The notes under the pieces: generated by a model
What the model saw: only the letters and a program-made list of their open reading frames with translations
Told to the model about the DNA's origin: nothing
The model's database searches: none
DNA from: Kribbella turkmenica
GTDB taxonomy: Bacteria; Actinomycetota; Actinomycetes; Propionibacteriales; Kribbellaceae
DNA length: 49,091 nt
Direction: 5' to 3'
Assembly: GCF_004348725.1 (NCBI RefSeq)
Contig: NZ_SMKR01000034.1
Location: forward strand, 1-49,091
Made by a program: the position numbers and the translations under genes
Shown: positions 21,635 through 28,757 of the stretch, one piece after another
Layout of the letters: each line of letters begins with the position of its first letter
Position numbering within the stretch: position 1 is the first letter of the stretch

Positions 21635-21680
21635 CTTCCCTTGGCTCTTTGTAGCCTCTGGCTCGTCGTGCCCGCGGCTG

Positions 21681-21698
21681 CCTGACGCTCGCGTCAGG
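21681..21698 (+). promoter_or_regulatory. infA leader hairpin
   Basis: CCTGACG and CGTCAGG form a perfect 7-bp stem closed by a CTCG loop in the infA leader, about 57 bases before the start. AGGAGG overlaps and follows the 3' arm, so the hairpin could hide a ribosome-binding-like sequence. Confidence 0.5.
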
Positions 21699-21754
21699 AG
21701 GGCGCCAGGAGACAGAACCATCATTCAGTACGTCGTCTACAGAAGTGCGAGGAC

Positions 21755-21976
21755 ATGCCCAAAAAAGAGGGAGTCATCGAACTCGAGGGCACCATCGTCG
21801 AGGCCCTGCCGAACGCGATGTTCCGTGTTGAGCTGTCCAACGGGCACAAGGTGCTCGCGCACATCAGCGGCAAGATGAGGCAGCACTACATCCGGATCCT
21901 CCCCGAGGACCGGGTCGTCGTGGAGCTGTCGCCGTACGACCTCACCCGGGGTCGCATCGTCTACCGGTACAAGTAA
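21755..21976 (+). CDS. infA: translation initiation factor IF-1
   Basis: IF-1 is the small OB-fold factor that binds the A site of the 30S subunit during initiation. The 73 residues begin [20 protein letters not shown] and contain [19 protein letters not shown], as in essentially all bacteria. It heads the alpha cluster after the four-gene insert, and has its own candidate promoter and leader hairpin. Confidence 0.98.
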   Translation: MPKKEGVIELEGTIVEALPNAMFRVELSNGHKVLAHISGKMRQHYIRILPEDRVVVELSPYDLTRGRIVYRYK

Positions 21977-22011
21977 GACCACCACCAACACCTGTCGAAG
22001 AAAGAAGCTCG

Positions 22012-22125
22012 ATGAAGGTCAATCCGAGCGTCAAGAAGATCTGCGACAAGTGCAAGGTGATCCGCCGTCACGGCCGGGTCATGGTGATCTGCGAGAACCC
22101 GCGGCACAAGCAGCGGCAGGGCTGA
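22012..22125 (+). CDS. rpmJ: 50S ribosomal protein L36, zinc-binding form
   Basis: This 37-residue gene begins [20 protein letters not shown]. The zinc ligands Cys11, Cys14, Cys27 and His32 are all present, so this is the C-plus form. It lies 35 bases after infA, in the standard infA-rpmJ-rpsM order, with AAAGAAG upstream as a weak ribosome binding site. A 186-base gap with two hairpins follows. Confidence 0.96.
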   Translation: MKVNPSVKKICDKCKVIRRHGRVMVICENPRHKQRQG

Positions 22126-22174
22126 CAGCCCCACTCGAGCAGCACCAGCACTTTCGCACCACAGCGCGCACGCT

Positions 22175-22226
22175 CGTCAGGCCACCGCAACCCGGCCTGA
22201 CGTCGCCCCCGGAACAGAGGCCGGGG
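22175..22226 (+). promoter_or_regulatory. tandem hairpins in rpsM leader
   Basis: CGTCAGGCC (22175-22183) pairs perfectly with GGCCTGACG (22194-22202), and CCCCGG (22207-22212) pairs with CCGGGG (22221-22226). Both lie in the 186-base gap upstream of rpsM, where no gene is visible. They may be a terminator/attenuator pair or an RNA-binding site for autoregulation of the alpha genes. Confidence 0.55.
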
Positions 22227-22311
22227 CCCTGCCGGTGAAGCACAGCGACACCGAGGCGGGCGGGGACGCGGCGCGCCGCCACACCTCTGCCGACGAAAGG
22301 AACACCGCCAC

Positions 22312-22683
22312 ATGGCACGCCTCGTAGGGGTCGACCTGCCGCGCGACAAGCGCATCGAGGTCGCTCTCACCTACATCTTCGGTGTAGGACGTACTCGCGC
22401 CCTGAAGACGCTCGAAGCCACCGGGATCTCCGGTGACAGGCGCGTCCACGAGCTGGGCGACGAGGAGCTGGTGAAGCTCCGGGACTGGATCGAAGGCAAC
22501 TACAAGATCGAAGGTGACCTCCGTCGCGAGGTGACCGCGGACATCCGCCGCAAGATCGAGATCGGGTCGTACCAGGGTCGCCGGCACCGCAGCGGCCTGC
22601 CGGTGCGTGGTCAGCGCACGCGGACCAACGCCCGCAGCCGCAAGGGTCGTCGCAAGGCGATCGCCGGCAAGAAGAAGAAGTGA
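22312..22683 (+). CDS. rpsM: 30S ribosomal protein S13
   Basis: S13 contacts L5 and P-site tRNA from the 30S head. The 123 residues begin [20 protein letters not shown] and contain the helix-two-turn-helix [20 protein letters not shown]; the basic tail [20 protein letters not shown] with KKKK end is typical. CGAAAGGAA precedes the ATG as ribosome binding site. Confidence 0.98.
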   Translation: MARLVGVDLPRDKRIEVALTYIFGVGRTRALKTLEATGISGDRRVHELGDEELVKLRDWIEGNYKIEGDLRREVTADIRRKIEIGSYQGRRHRSGLPVRGQRTRTNARSRKGRRKAIAGKKKK

Positions 22684-22724
22684 TGACCCGGATGACCGTC
22701 GACCACCCCAGGAGCAACTGACCT

Positions 22725-23132
22725 ATGCCTCCCAAGAGCCGCACCGCGGCCGGCGCGAAGAAGGTGCGCCGCAAGGAGAAGAAGAACGTGGCCGCCGGCC
22801 ACGCGCACATCAAGAGCACGTTCAACAACACGATCGTGACGATCACCGACCCGACCGGCGCGGTCATCTCGTGGGCTTCCGCGGGCACCGTCGGCTTCAA
22901 GGGTTCGCGCAAGTCCACCCCGTTCGCCGCGCAGATGGCCGCCGAGGCCGCCGGGCGCCGCGCGATGGAGCACGGCATGCGCAAGATCGACGTGTTCGTG
23001 AAGGGTCCCGGCTCCGGCCGTGAGACCGCGATCCGTTCGCTGGGTGCCGTCGGCCTCGAGGTCGGCACCATCCAGGACGTCACCCCGACCGCACACAACG
23101 GCTGCCGCCCGCCCAAGCGGCGCCGGGTCTGA
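22725..23132 (+). CDS. rpsK: 30S ribosomal protein S11
   Basis: S11 forms part of the platform near the E site. The 135 residues contain [20 protein letters not shown], then [20 protein letters not shown] and the end CRPPKRRRV. Length is slightly above the usual 128-130 because of the basic N-terminus ([20 protein letters not shown]). Confidence 0.98.
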   Translation: MPPKSRTAAGAKKVRRKEKKNVAAGHAHIKSTFNNTIVTITDPTGAVISWASAGTVGFKGSRKSTPFAAQMAAEAAGRRAMEHGMRKIDVFVKGPGSGRETAIRSLGAVGLEVGTIQDVTPTAHNGCRPPKRRRV

Positions 23133-23154
23133 CCTTCCGAGAGGAGCACACACA

Positions 23155-23763
23155 ATGGCCCGTTACACCGGACCCATGACCAAGAAGTCGCGCCGTCTCG
23201 GGGTCGACCTCGTCGGTGGCGACAAGGCGTTCGAGCGTCGTCCGTACCCGCCGGGTATGCACGGCCGCGGCCGCCCGAAGGAGAGCGAGTACCTGCTCCA
23301 GCTGCGCGAGAAGCAGAAGGCCCGCTTCTCGTACGGCGTCCTGGAGAAGCAGTTCCGCCGGTACTACGAGGAGGCCTCGCGGCGCTCCGGCAAGACCGGT
23401 GACAACCTGCTGATCATCCTGGAGTCCCGGCTGGACAACGTCGTGTACCGCGCCGGCCTGGCCCGGACCCGGCGGCAGGCCCGTCAGCTCGTCGTGCACG
23501 GTCACTTCACCGTGAACGGCGTCAAGGTGAACATCCCGTCGTACCGGGTGGCCGCCCACGACATCATCGATGTCAAGGCGAAGTCGGTCGAGACGACCCC
23601 GTTCATCATCGCCCGGGAGACGCACTCCGAGCGCGTCGTCCCGGCCTGGCTCGAGGTGCTGCCCGAGCGGCTGCGCATCCTCGTCCACCAGCTGCCGACC
23701 CGGCAGCAGATCGACACCCAGGTCGCCGAGCACCTGATCGTCGAGCTCTACTCGAAGAACTGA
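23155..23763 (+). CDS. rpsD: 30S ribosomal protein S4, zinc-free form
   Basis: S4 is a primary 16S rRNA-binding protein and, in E. coli, the alpha-operon repressor. The ATG at 23155 gives 202 residues beginning [20 protein letters not shown]; no N-terminal Cys cluster is present, so this is the C-minus form. The S4 RNA-binding domain is at about 92-150 ([38 protein letters not shown]). It precedes rpoA after a strong hairpin. Confidence 0.98.
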   Translation: MARYTGPMTKKSRRLGVDLVGGDKAFERRPYPPGMHGRGRPKESEYLLQLREKQKARFSYGVLEKQFRRYYEEASRRSGKTGDNLLIILESRLDNVVYRAGLARTRRQARQLVVHGHFTVNGVKVNIPSYRVAAHDIIDVKAKSVETTPFIIARETHSERVVPAWLEVLPERLRILVHQLPTRQQIDTQVAEHLIVELYSKN

Positions 23764-23770
23764 CCCGGCT

Positions 23771-23800
23771 CCGGCCGGTGGCCTCCCGGCCGCCGGCCGG
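23771..23800 (+). terminator. strong hairpin between rpsD and rpoA
   Basis: A 13-base arm (23771-23783) pairs with 23788-23800 through one G-U wobble and a TCCC loop, eight bases after the rpsD stop. It is almost entirely G and C and would be very stable. There is no T-run. It may attenuate transcription into rpoA, lowering alpha-subunit output relative to ribosomal proteins. Confidence 0.65.
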
Positions 23801-23818
23801 ATCGGTGTTCTTCATCCC

Positions 23819-23846
23819 TCGCGACCTCAAATAGTGGTCGTCGCGA
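23819..23846 (+). promoter_or_regulatory. second inverted repeat in rpoA leader
   Basis: TCGCGAC (23819-23825) and GTCGCGA (23840-23846) flank a 14-base AT-richer centre, 20 bases before the rpoA TTG. It could be an operator or an RNA hairpin close to the ribosome binding site (AGAAGGA, 23851-23857). Confidence 0.4.
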
Positions 23847-23865
23847 ACAGAGAAGGAACACGAAG

Positions 23866-24891
23866 TTGCTTATCGCACAGCGCCCCACCCTGACCGAAGA
23901 GGTCGTCGGCGAGCACCGCTCGCGGTTCGTGATCGAGCCGCTGGAGCCGGGCTTCGGCTACACCCTCGGCAACTCGATCCGCCGCACGCTGCTGTCCTCC
24001 ATCCCCGGTGCCGCCGTGACCAGCATCAAGGTCGACGGTGTCCTGCACGAGTTCTCGACCGTTGCCGGGGTCAAGGAAGACGCCACCCAGCTGATCCTGA
24101 ACCTGAAGGACCTGGTCGTCTCCTCCGAGCACGACGAGCCGGTCACCATGTACCTGCGCAAGCAGGGCCCCGGTGACGTCACCGCCGCGGACATCGCGCC
24201 GCCGGCCGGTGTCGAGGTGCACAACCCGGACCTGAAGATCGCCACCCTGAACGAGAAGGGCCGGCTCGAGATGGAGCTGGTCGTCGAGCGGGGCCGGGGC
24301 TACGTCTCGGCGATCCAGAACAAGTCCGCCGACGCCGAGATCGGCCGGATGCCGGTCGACTCGATCTACTCGCCGGTGCTCAAGGTCACCTACAAGGTCG
24401 AGGCGACCCGTGTCGAGCAGCGGACCGACTTCGACCGCCTCGTGGTCGACGTCGAGACCAAGCCGTCGATGCTGCCCCGCGACGCCGTCGCGTCGGCCGG
24501 CAAGACGCTGGTCGAGCTGTTCGGCCTGGCCCGCGAGCTGAACGTCGAGGCCGAGGGCATCGACATCGGCCCGTCGCCGGTGGACGAGCAGATGGCCGCC
24601 GACCTGGCCCTGCCGGTCGAGGACCTGCAGCTGACCGTCCGGTCGTACAACTGCCTCAAGCGTGAGGGCATCCACACCGTGGGTGAGCTGATCTCGCGCA
24701 GCGAGCAGGACCTGCTGGACATCCGCAACTTCGGCTCCAAGTCGATCGACGAGGTCAAGCTGAAGCTGGCCGAGATGGGCCTGTCGCTCAAGGACTCGCC
24801 TCCTGGCTTCGACCTGCGCGCGGCCGCCGAGGCCTACGGCACCGAGTCGGACGACGAGGACGAGAGCTTCGCCGAGACCGAGCAGTACTGA
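23866..24891 (+). CDS. rpoA: DNA-directed RNA polymerase alpha subunit
   Basis: The alpha subunit dimerises to start polymerase assembly and binds activators and UP elements through its C-terminal domain. The 341 residues begin at a TTG ([20 protein letters not shown]), the standard actinobacterial N-terminus, with AGAAGGA upstream. The N-terminal domain includes [20 protein letters not shown]; the C-terminal domain at about 252-315 includes [24 protein letters not shown] start on so basic a gene may limit its translation. An acidic tail ([15 protein letters not shown]) ends the protein. Confidence 0.98.
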   Translation: MLIAQRPTLTEEVVGEHRSRFVIEPLEPGFGYTLGNSIRRTLLSSIPGAAVTSIKVDGVLHEFSTVAGVKEDATQLILNLKDLVVSSEHDEPVTMYLRKQGPGDVTAADIAPPAGVEVHNPDLKIATLNEKGRLEMELVVERGRGYVSAIQNKSADAEIGRMPVDSIYSPVLKVTYKVEATRVEQRTDFDRLVVDVETKPSMLPRDAVASAGKTLVELFGLARELNVEAEGIDIGPSPVDEQMAADLALPVEDLQLTVRSYNCLKREGIHTVGELISRSEQDLLDIRNFGSKSIDEVKLKLAEMGLSLKDSPPGFDLRAAAEAYGTESDDEDESFAETEQY

Positions 24892-24938
24892 GTCAACCAC
24901 CCCCGGGCCGAGCGGCCTGAGATTCCTGGAGTCAAGAG

Positions 24939-25625
24939 ATGCCTACCCCCACCAAGGGTGCCCGGCTGGGCGGCAGCCCGGCGCACGAGAAGCTGATCCT
25001 CAGCAACCTCGCGACGTCGCTGTTCGAGCACGGCGCCATCACCACCACCGCGGCCAAGGCCAAGCGCCTGCAGCCGCTGGCGGAGCAGATGATCACCAAG
25101 GCGAAGCGTGGTGACCTGAACTCGCGCCGCCAGGTGATGAAGCGGATCAAGGACAAGAGCGTCGTGCACGTGCTCTTCACCGAGATCGGCGAGCGGTACG
25201 CCGACCGCCCGGGCGGCTACACCCGGATCACCAAGCTCGGCCCGCGCAAGGGCGACAACGCGCCGATGGTGAAGATCGAGCTGGTCGAGGCACTCGCCGA
25301 CTCGCCGAAGAAGGCCGCGAAGAAGGCTCCGGCCAAGAAGGCCGCGGCGAAGAAGGCTGTCGCCGAGGACAAGGCCGAGGACGTCCAGGACGAGAAGACC
25401 GAGGACGTTGTCGCGGGCAAGTACGAGGGTTCCGCCCCCCCGAACGCCGACGGCAGCGCGCCGGACGGCTTCGTGATCAAGGGCAACGAGAACTCGATGA
25501 AGTACCACACCGCCGACTCGCCGTGGTACGACCAGACCGAGGCCGAGGTCTGGTTCAAGACGGAGGCGGACGCCGAGGCCGCCGGCTTCACCAAGGCCGG
25601 CGAGACCGAGGACGACGACAAGTAA
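24939..25625 (+). CDS. rplQ: 50S ribosomal protein L17 with extra C-terminal domain
   Basis: L17 lies at the tunnel exit side of the large subunit. The core is residues 1-119 ([20 protein letters not shown] through VKIELVEA). The protein then continues to 228 residues: a Lys/Ala-rich linker (122-145), an acidic stretch, and a compact domain at about 162-220 with [28 protein letters not shown] and [16 protein letters not shown]. That domain recurs in actinobacterial proteins (I believe it is the one called the sunset domain); its role on the ribosome is not known to me. A perfect 12-bp terminator follows the stop. Confidence 0.96.
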   Translation: MPTPTKGARLGGSPAHEKLILSNLATSLFEHGAITTTAAKAKRLQPLAEQMITKAKRGDLNSRRQVMKRIKDKSVVHVLFTEIGERYADRPGGYTRITKLGPRKGDNAPMVKIELVEALADSPKKAAKKAPAKKAAAKKAVAEDKAEDVQDEKTEDVVAGKYEGSAPPNADGSAPDGFVIKGNENSMKYHTADSPWYDQTEAEVWFKTEADAEAAGFTKAGETEDDDK

Positions 25626-25642
25626 CACCGGTTGGTCCGGCG

Positions 25643-25672
25643 GCGCCCCCTCACTTCACGGTGAGGGGGCGC
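25643..25672 (+). terminator. terminator after rplQ
   Basis: GCGCCCCCTCAC (25643-25654) pairs perfectly with GTGAGGGGGCGC (25661-25672) around a six-base loop, 18 bases after the rplQ stop and followed by TGTTGCGTT. It closes the alpha cluster. Confidence 0.85.
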
Positions 25673-25680
25673 TGTTGCGT

Positions 25681-25686
25681 TAGATT
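25681..25686 (+). promoter_or_regulatory. -10 box of a leaderless truA transcript
   Basis: TAGATT ends five bases before the truA GTG, so transcription would begin at or within a base of the start codon. No ribosome binding site precedes the GTG. The box lies eight bases after the rplQ terminator stem; no good -35 is visible. Confidence 0.6.
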
Positions 25687-25691
25687 GCACT

Positions 25692-26519
25692 GTGTTCGAC
25701 GGTACTGGGCGTTGGCGGATAGACCTCAGGTACGACGGGACGGCCTTCCACGGCTGGGCCCGTCAGGAAGGCCTCCGGACCGTGCAGGGCGTGCTGGAGG
25801 AGACCCTCCGCGTCGTCCTGCGGTTGCCGGAGCCGCCGAGGGTCACCTGCGCCGGCCGGACGGACACCGGCGTGCATGCCCGTAGCCAGGTCACTCACGT
25901 GGACCTCGAAGGCGCTGTGGAGCCGCTGAGGCTCCTCAGGAGCCTGAATGGCGTCCTACCCGCGGACGTAGCCGTCACGGCCGTCAGCGAGGCTCCAGCG
26001 GGCTTTGACGCCCGTTTCTCCGCTCTGGCCCGCCGCTACGTGTACCGGCTGTGCGACGACCCCGCAGGCTGGGACCCGCTGCGGCGTGGGCACGTACTGC
26101 GCGTGGGCCGCCCGCTGGACGTGGACCGCATGAACGCCGCGGCCGCAGGCCTGCTCGGCGAACACGACTTCGCTGCCTTCTGCAAGAAGCGCGAGGGCGC
26201 CAGCACGGTCCGGGCACTCCTGGAGTACTCCTGGCAGCGGACCGGCGTCGGACAGCTCGAAGGCACGGTCGTCGCGGATGCCTTCTGCCACTCGATGGTC
26301 CGGGCGCTCGTAGGCGCACTGATCCCCGTGGGTGACGGACGGCGTGAGGTCGACTGGCCGGCCGCCGTACTGGCTGGGAAGGTGCGGGACTCGGCCGTGT
26401 CGGTTCTGCCCGCCCACGGCCTCACACTGGAGGAAGTGCGCTACCCGGCCGACGACGAGTTGGCCGCGCGGGCGCTGCAGGCCCGTCAGGTCAGGGGAGA
26501 GGTGCACCAGCGTGGCTGA
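25692..26519 (+). CDS. truA: tRNA pseudouridine(38-40) synthase
   Basis: TruA converts uridines 38-40 in the tRNA anticodon arm to pseudouridine. The 275 residues include [22 protein letters not shown] with the catalytic Asp58, and [16 protein letters not shown], all TruA hallmarks. The GTG follows a TAGATT box, so the message is probably leaderless. The 3' end overlaps the next gene by eight bases. In many actinobacteria truA is close to rplM-rpsI; here 17 kb of other genes intervene. Confidence 0.96.
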   Translation: MFDGTGRWRIDLRYDGTAFHGWARQEGLRTVQGVLEETLRVVLRLPEPPRVTCAGRTDTGVHARSQVTHVDLEGAVEPLRLLRSLNGVLPADVAVTAVSEAPAGFDARFSALARRYVYRLCDDPAGWDPLRRGHVLRVGRPLDVDRMNAAAAGLLGEHDFAAFCKKREGASTVRALLEYSWQRTGVGQLEGTVVADAFCHSMVRALVGALIPVGDGRREVDWPAAVLAGKVRDSAVSVLPAHGLTLEEVRYPADDELAARALQARQVRGEVHQRG

Positions 26520-27126
26520 CCACTACTTCTCGGCGGAGCCCGGTTCGGCCGACGTACGCCGTACTGTCGAGGCGCGGATCTGGCGACGCGAGTACACCTT
26601 CACGACGGCCACCGGGGTGTTCTCCCGCGACCGCCTGGACATCGGTACGGCGGTCCTGCTGCGCGAGGTGGAACCGCCGACCGGGCCGGGCACATTCCTC
26701 GACCTCGGGACCGGCTACGGGCCGATCGCGTGTGCCCTCGCGGTGGAGGCGCCGAAGGCCGAGGTGTGGGCGGTCGACGTGAACACCCGGGCGCTGGAGC
26801 TGACCGCGGAGAACGCCCGGAGGGCCGGTGTGGCCGACCGGGTGCATCCGGTGCTGCCGGAGGGCGTACCGGAGGTGATGCGCTTCGACCAGCTGTGGTC
26901 GAACCCGGCGATCCACATCGGCAAGCCCGAGCTGCACAAGATGCTGCTGCACTGGCTGCCCCGTCTTGCCCCCGGCGGCGTGGCATGGTTCGTCGTCGGC
27001 AAGAACCTGGGCGGCGACTCGTTGCAGCGCTGGATGACCGAGCAGGGCTACCCCTGCACGCGGATCGGCAGCGCGAAGGGGTTCCGGGTCCTGCGTGCAA
27101 CGAACGCGGGTCCGTCGCCGTCCTGA
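26512..27126 (+). CDS. class I SAM-dependent methyltransferase, RsmC-like small-domain type
   Basis: The GTG at 26512 gives 204 residues beginning [20 protein letters not shown]; the frame is open upstream inside truA but without homology. SAM-binding motif I is [12 protein letters not shown] at 62-73, the acidic loop residue is Asp89 (VDVNTRAL), and motif IV reads NPAIHIGK at 131-138. In RsmC/RsmD-like N-methyltransferases motif IV is normally NPP(F/Y/I), so Ala133 replaces the second Pro. Members usually methylate rRNA guanine; whether the variant is active is uncertain. Translationally coupled to truA. Confidence 0.85.
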   Translation: MADHYFSAEPGSADVRRTVEARIWRREYTFTTATGVFSRDRLDIGTAVLLREVEPPTGPGTFLDLGTGYGPIACALAVEAPKAEVWAVDVNTRALELTAENARRAGVADRVHPVLPEGVPEVMRFDQLWSNPAIHIGKPELHKMLLHWLPRLAPGGVAWFVVGKNLGGDSLQRWMTEQGYPCTRIGSAKGFRVLRATNAGPSPS

Positions 27127-27130
27127 GGGT

Positions 27131-27664
27131 ATGGAGGCAGCCTTGGCGGCAGCAGAGGCACGGACGGGTCAGCTGGACTTCGAGCTCTGGGTGACCGAGA
27201 GGGCGGACGCGCTGCTGCGCTTCGCCTACGTCCTGACCGGGGACAGGAACCTGGCCGAGGACGCGGTGCAGGACGCCCTGACGACCGCCTGTGCCCGCTG
27301 GGGAAGGGTGAGCCGCGCCGACGACCCCGAGGCGTACGTGAAACGGATGGTGGTGAACGCGCACATCTCCTGGTGGCGCCGCTTCCGCCGCCGGGAGGCA
27401 CCGATCGCCGACCCGGTCCGGAGCGGGCCGCCGGCACCCGACGGTGCCGTGGACAGGGCGGAGTCCGACGCGGTCTGGGCGCTCTGCGCGACGCTGCCCG
27501 ACAAGCAGCGGGCAGCCGTCGTACTGCGCTTCTACGAGGAGCTCTCGTACGCCGAGATCGCTGAACTGCTGCACTGCGCCGAGGCGACCGCCCGGTCCCA
27601 CGTCCACCGGGCACTGGCCGCACTGAAGACCACGCTGAGCAAGGAAGGAGCCGAGGATGCCTGA
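27131..27664 (+). CDS. SigE-family RNA polymerase sigma factor (ECF)
   Basis: The ATG at 27131 gives 177 residues; an upstream start exists but lacks homology. Region 2 spans about 24-88 (DALLRFAYVLTGDRNLAEDA, PEAYVKRMVVNAHISWWRR) and region 4 about 119-167 (LPDKQRAAVVLRFYEELSYA, EIAELLHCAEATARSHVHRA). Ala/Ser-rich linker with no SnoaL extension, so it is the short SigE-like type typical of actinobacteria. It overlaps by eight bases the gene for a single-pass membrane protein that could be its anti-sigma partner. The regulon is unknown. Confidence 0.88.
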   Translation: MEAALAAAEARTGQLDFELWVTERADALLRFAYVLTGDRNLAEDAVQDALTTACARWGRVSRADDPEAYVKRMVVNAHISWWRRFRRREAPIADPVRSGPPAPDGAVDRAESDAVWALCATLPDKQRAAVVLRFYEELSYAEIAELLHCAEATARSHVHRALAALKTTLSKEGAEDA

Positions 27665-28436
27665 GCACGAGCCTGAGCAGGAGCTCGGCCCCAAGATCGC
27701 CGACGCGTTCCAGCGCCGGGCCGCCGCGGCCGCCGGGCCGCGCGGCAGTGCGCTGGCGGCCGAGGCGCGCCGGCGGGTCCGCAAACGCCGCCAGGGCATG
27801 ACGATGGCCGCGGCCGCGGTGGTGGTGGCGGCCGCGATCGGAGGTGTCTGGAACGCGATCGGTGACCCGTCGCCGATCGCCTCGAGCACCAGCGACAGCA
27901 GCGCGGAGCAGGGCAGTTCCGGAACCGGATCGGGCCGGACGTCGCCAGGTCTGGTGCCCCCACAGACGGAGTCCGGGCCGGCCTGCCCGGCCGATCACGT
28001 GATCCAGTCACCCGGCGGAGCGAGCGCCGTACCTCGTGGGACCGGGCTGGACCTGGAGACCCAGGTGTTCGGGCTGGAGGCCTGCCGCTACCGGCTCACC
28101 CCGGACGCACCCATGCTGCTAGGCCAGCACAGCCTCAACGCCGGCATCGCGCAGCAGGTGGTCGATGCGATCAAGGTGCTGCCGGAGCGGAACCCGGACC
28201 TTCCGGTGTTCAAGTGCACCCCGCAGCTCGCGCAGGCGAAGGAAGCGATCGTGCTGCGCTTCGACACCTCCGCCGGCGTCAAGGAGATCTGGGTGCAGTA
28301 CGACGGCTGCGACACCCCCGGTTTCTTCACCGGCTCCCGCACGTACGGCCTGTACGCCGCCCCACTCAAGCTCTTCATGATCGGAAGCACCCGCCCCACC
28401 GGCAGCACCTACCTGAACGCCCTCGAGGGCTGGTGA
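27657..28436 (+). CDS. single-pass membrane protein, possible anti-sigma partner
   Basis: The 259 residues have a charged cytoplasmic N-terminus (1-46), one membrane segment at about 48-68 (MTMAAAAVVVAAAIGGVWNA), a Ser/Gly/Pro linker and an extracytoplasmic domain of about 170 residues with four or more cysteines. It has no zinc-binding anti-sigma HxxxCxxC motif. Its position, directly coupled to the sigma gene by an eight-base overlap, is the main argument for a regulatory role. The outer domain is not recognised. Confidence 0.7.
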   Translation: MPEHEPEQELGPKIADAFQRRAAAAAGPRGSALAAEARRRVRKRRQGMTMAAAAVVVAAAIGGVWNAIGDPSPIASSTSDSSAEQGSSGTGSGRTSPGLVPPQTESGPACPADHVIQSPGGASAVPRGTGLDLETQVFGLEACRYRLTPDAPMLLGQHSLNAGIAQQVVDAIKVLPERNPDLPVFKCTPQLAQAKEAIVLRFDTSAGVKEIWVQYDGCDTPGFFTGSRTYGLYAAPLKLFMIGSTRPTGSTYLNALEGW

Positions 28437-28447
28437 CCTCCGGCCGG

Positions 28448-28453
28448 TAGAAT
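28448..28453 (+). promoter_or_regulatory. -10 box upstream of the small gene/zeta-toxin pair
   Basis: TAGAAT lies ten bases before the ATG at 28464, giving an expected 5' leader of only about four bases. No clear -35 hexamer is visible at the usual distance. It suggests that the pair has its own promoter. Confidence 0.45.
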
Positions 28454-28463
28454 CCGCCACGTC

Positions 28464-28757
28464 ATGACCGACACGGGGAACCAGAACGCACAACCGGGTC
28501 CGCGCTGGTCGCTCGACGACGAGCGCGCGTTCGAGTCGGCGCGCCGGCGGATCGGCGCGGTGATCGCGGCGTACAGCGCTCGCATCGGCGCGGCCGAGGC
28601 CGCCGGTGACGACGCCGAGGCCGACCGGCTCGCGGACGAGTCCGACGGCTACGAGGAGCTCCGCCGCACGCTGTCACCCGACGACAAGGCCGGGATCGCG
28701 AGGATCAACGCCGAGTTCCCGGAGCTGCTGGCCCGGGTCCGCGCCGGGCTGTCGTGA
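28464..28757 (+). CDS. small acidic protein coupled to zeta toxin, candidate antitoxin
   Basis: The 97 residues are predicted to be helical and rich in Ala, Glu, Asp and Arg (DDERAFESARRRIGAVIAAY, EAAGDDAEADRLADESDGYE). No DNA-binding motif is visible. The stop is overlapped by the GTG of the zeta-like kinase (four-base overlap), the usual arrangement of an antitoxin with its toxin. The sequence is not obviously related to epsilon or PezA antitoxins, so the role is inferred from context only. Confidence 0.7.
   Translation: MTDTGNQNAQPGPRWSLDDERAFESARRRIGAVIAAYSARIGAAEAAGDDAEADRLADESDGYEELRRTLSPDDKAGIARINAEFPELLARVRAGLS

Noticed and set aside
26332..26511. Longer methyltransferase start inside truA
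   Set aside because: The upstream residues are a shadow of truA; GTG 26512 begins the recognisable sequence.
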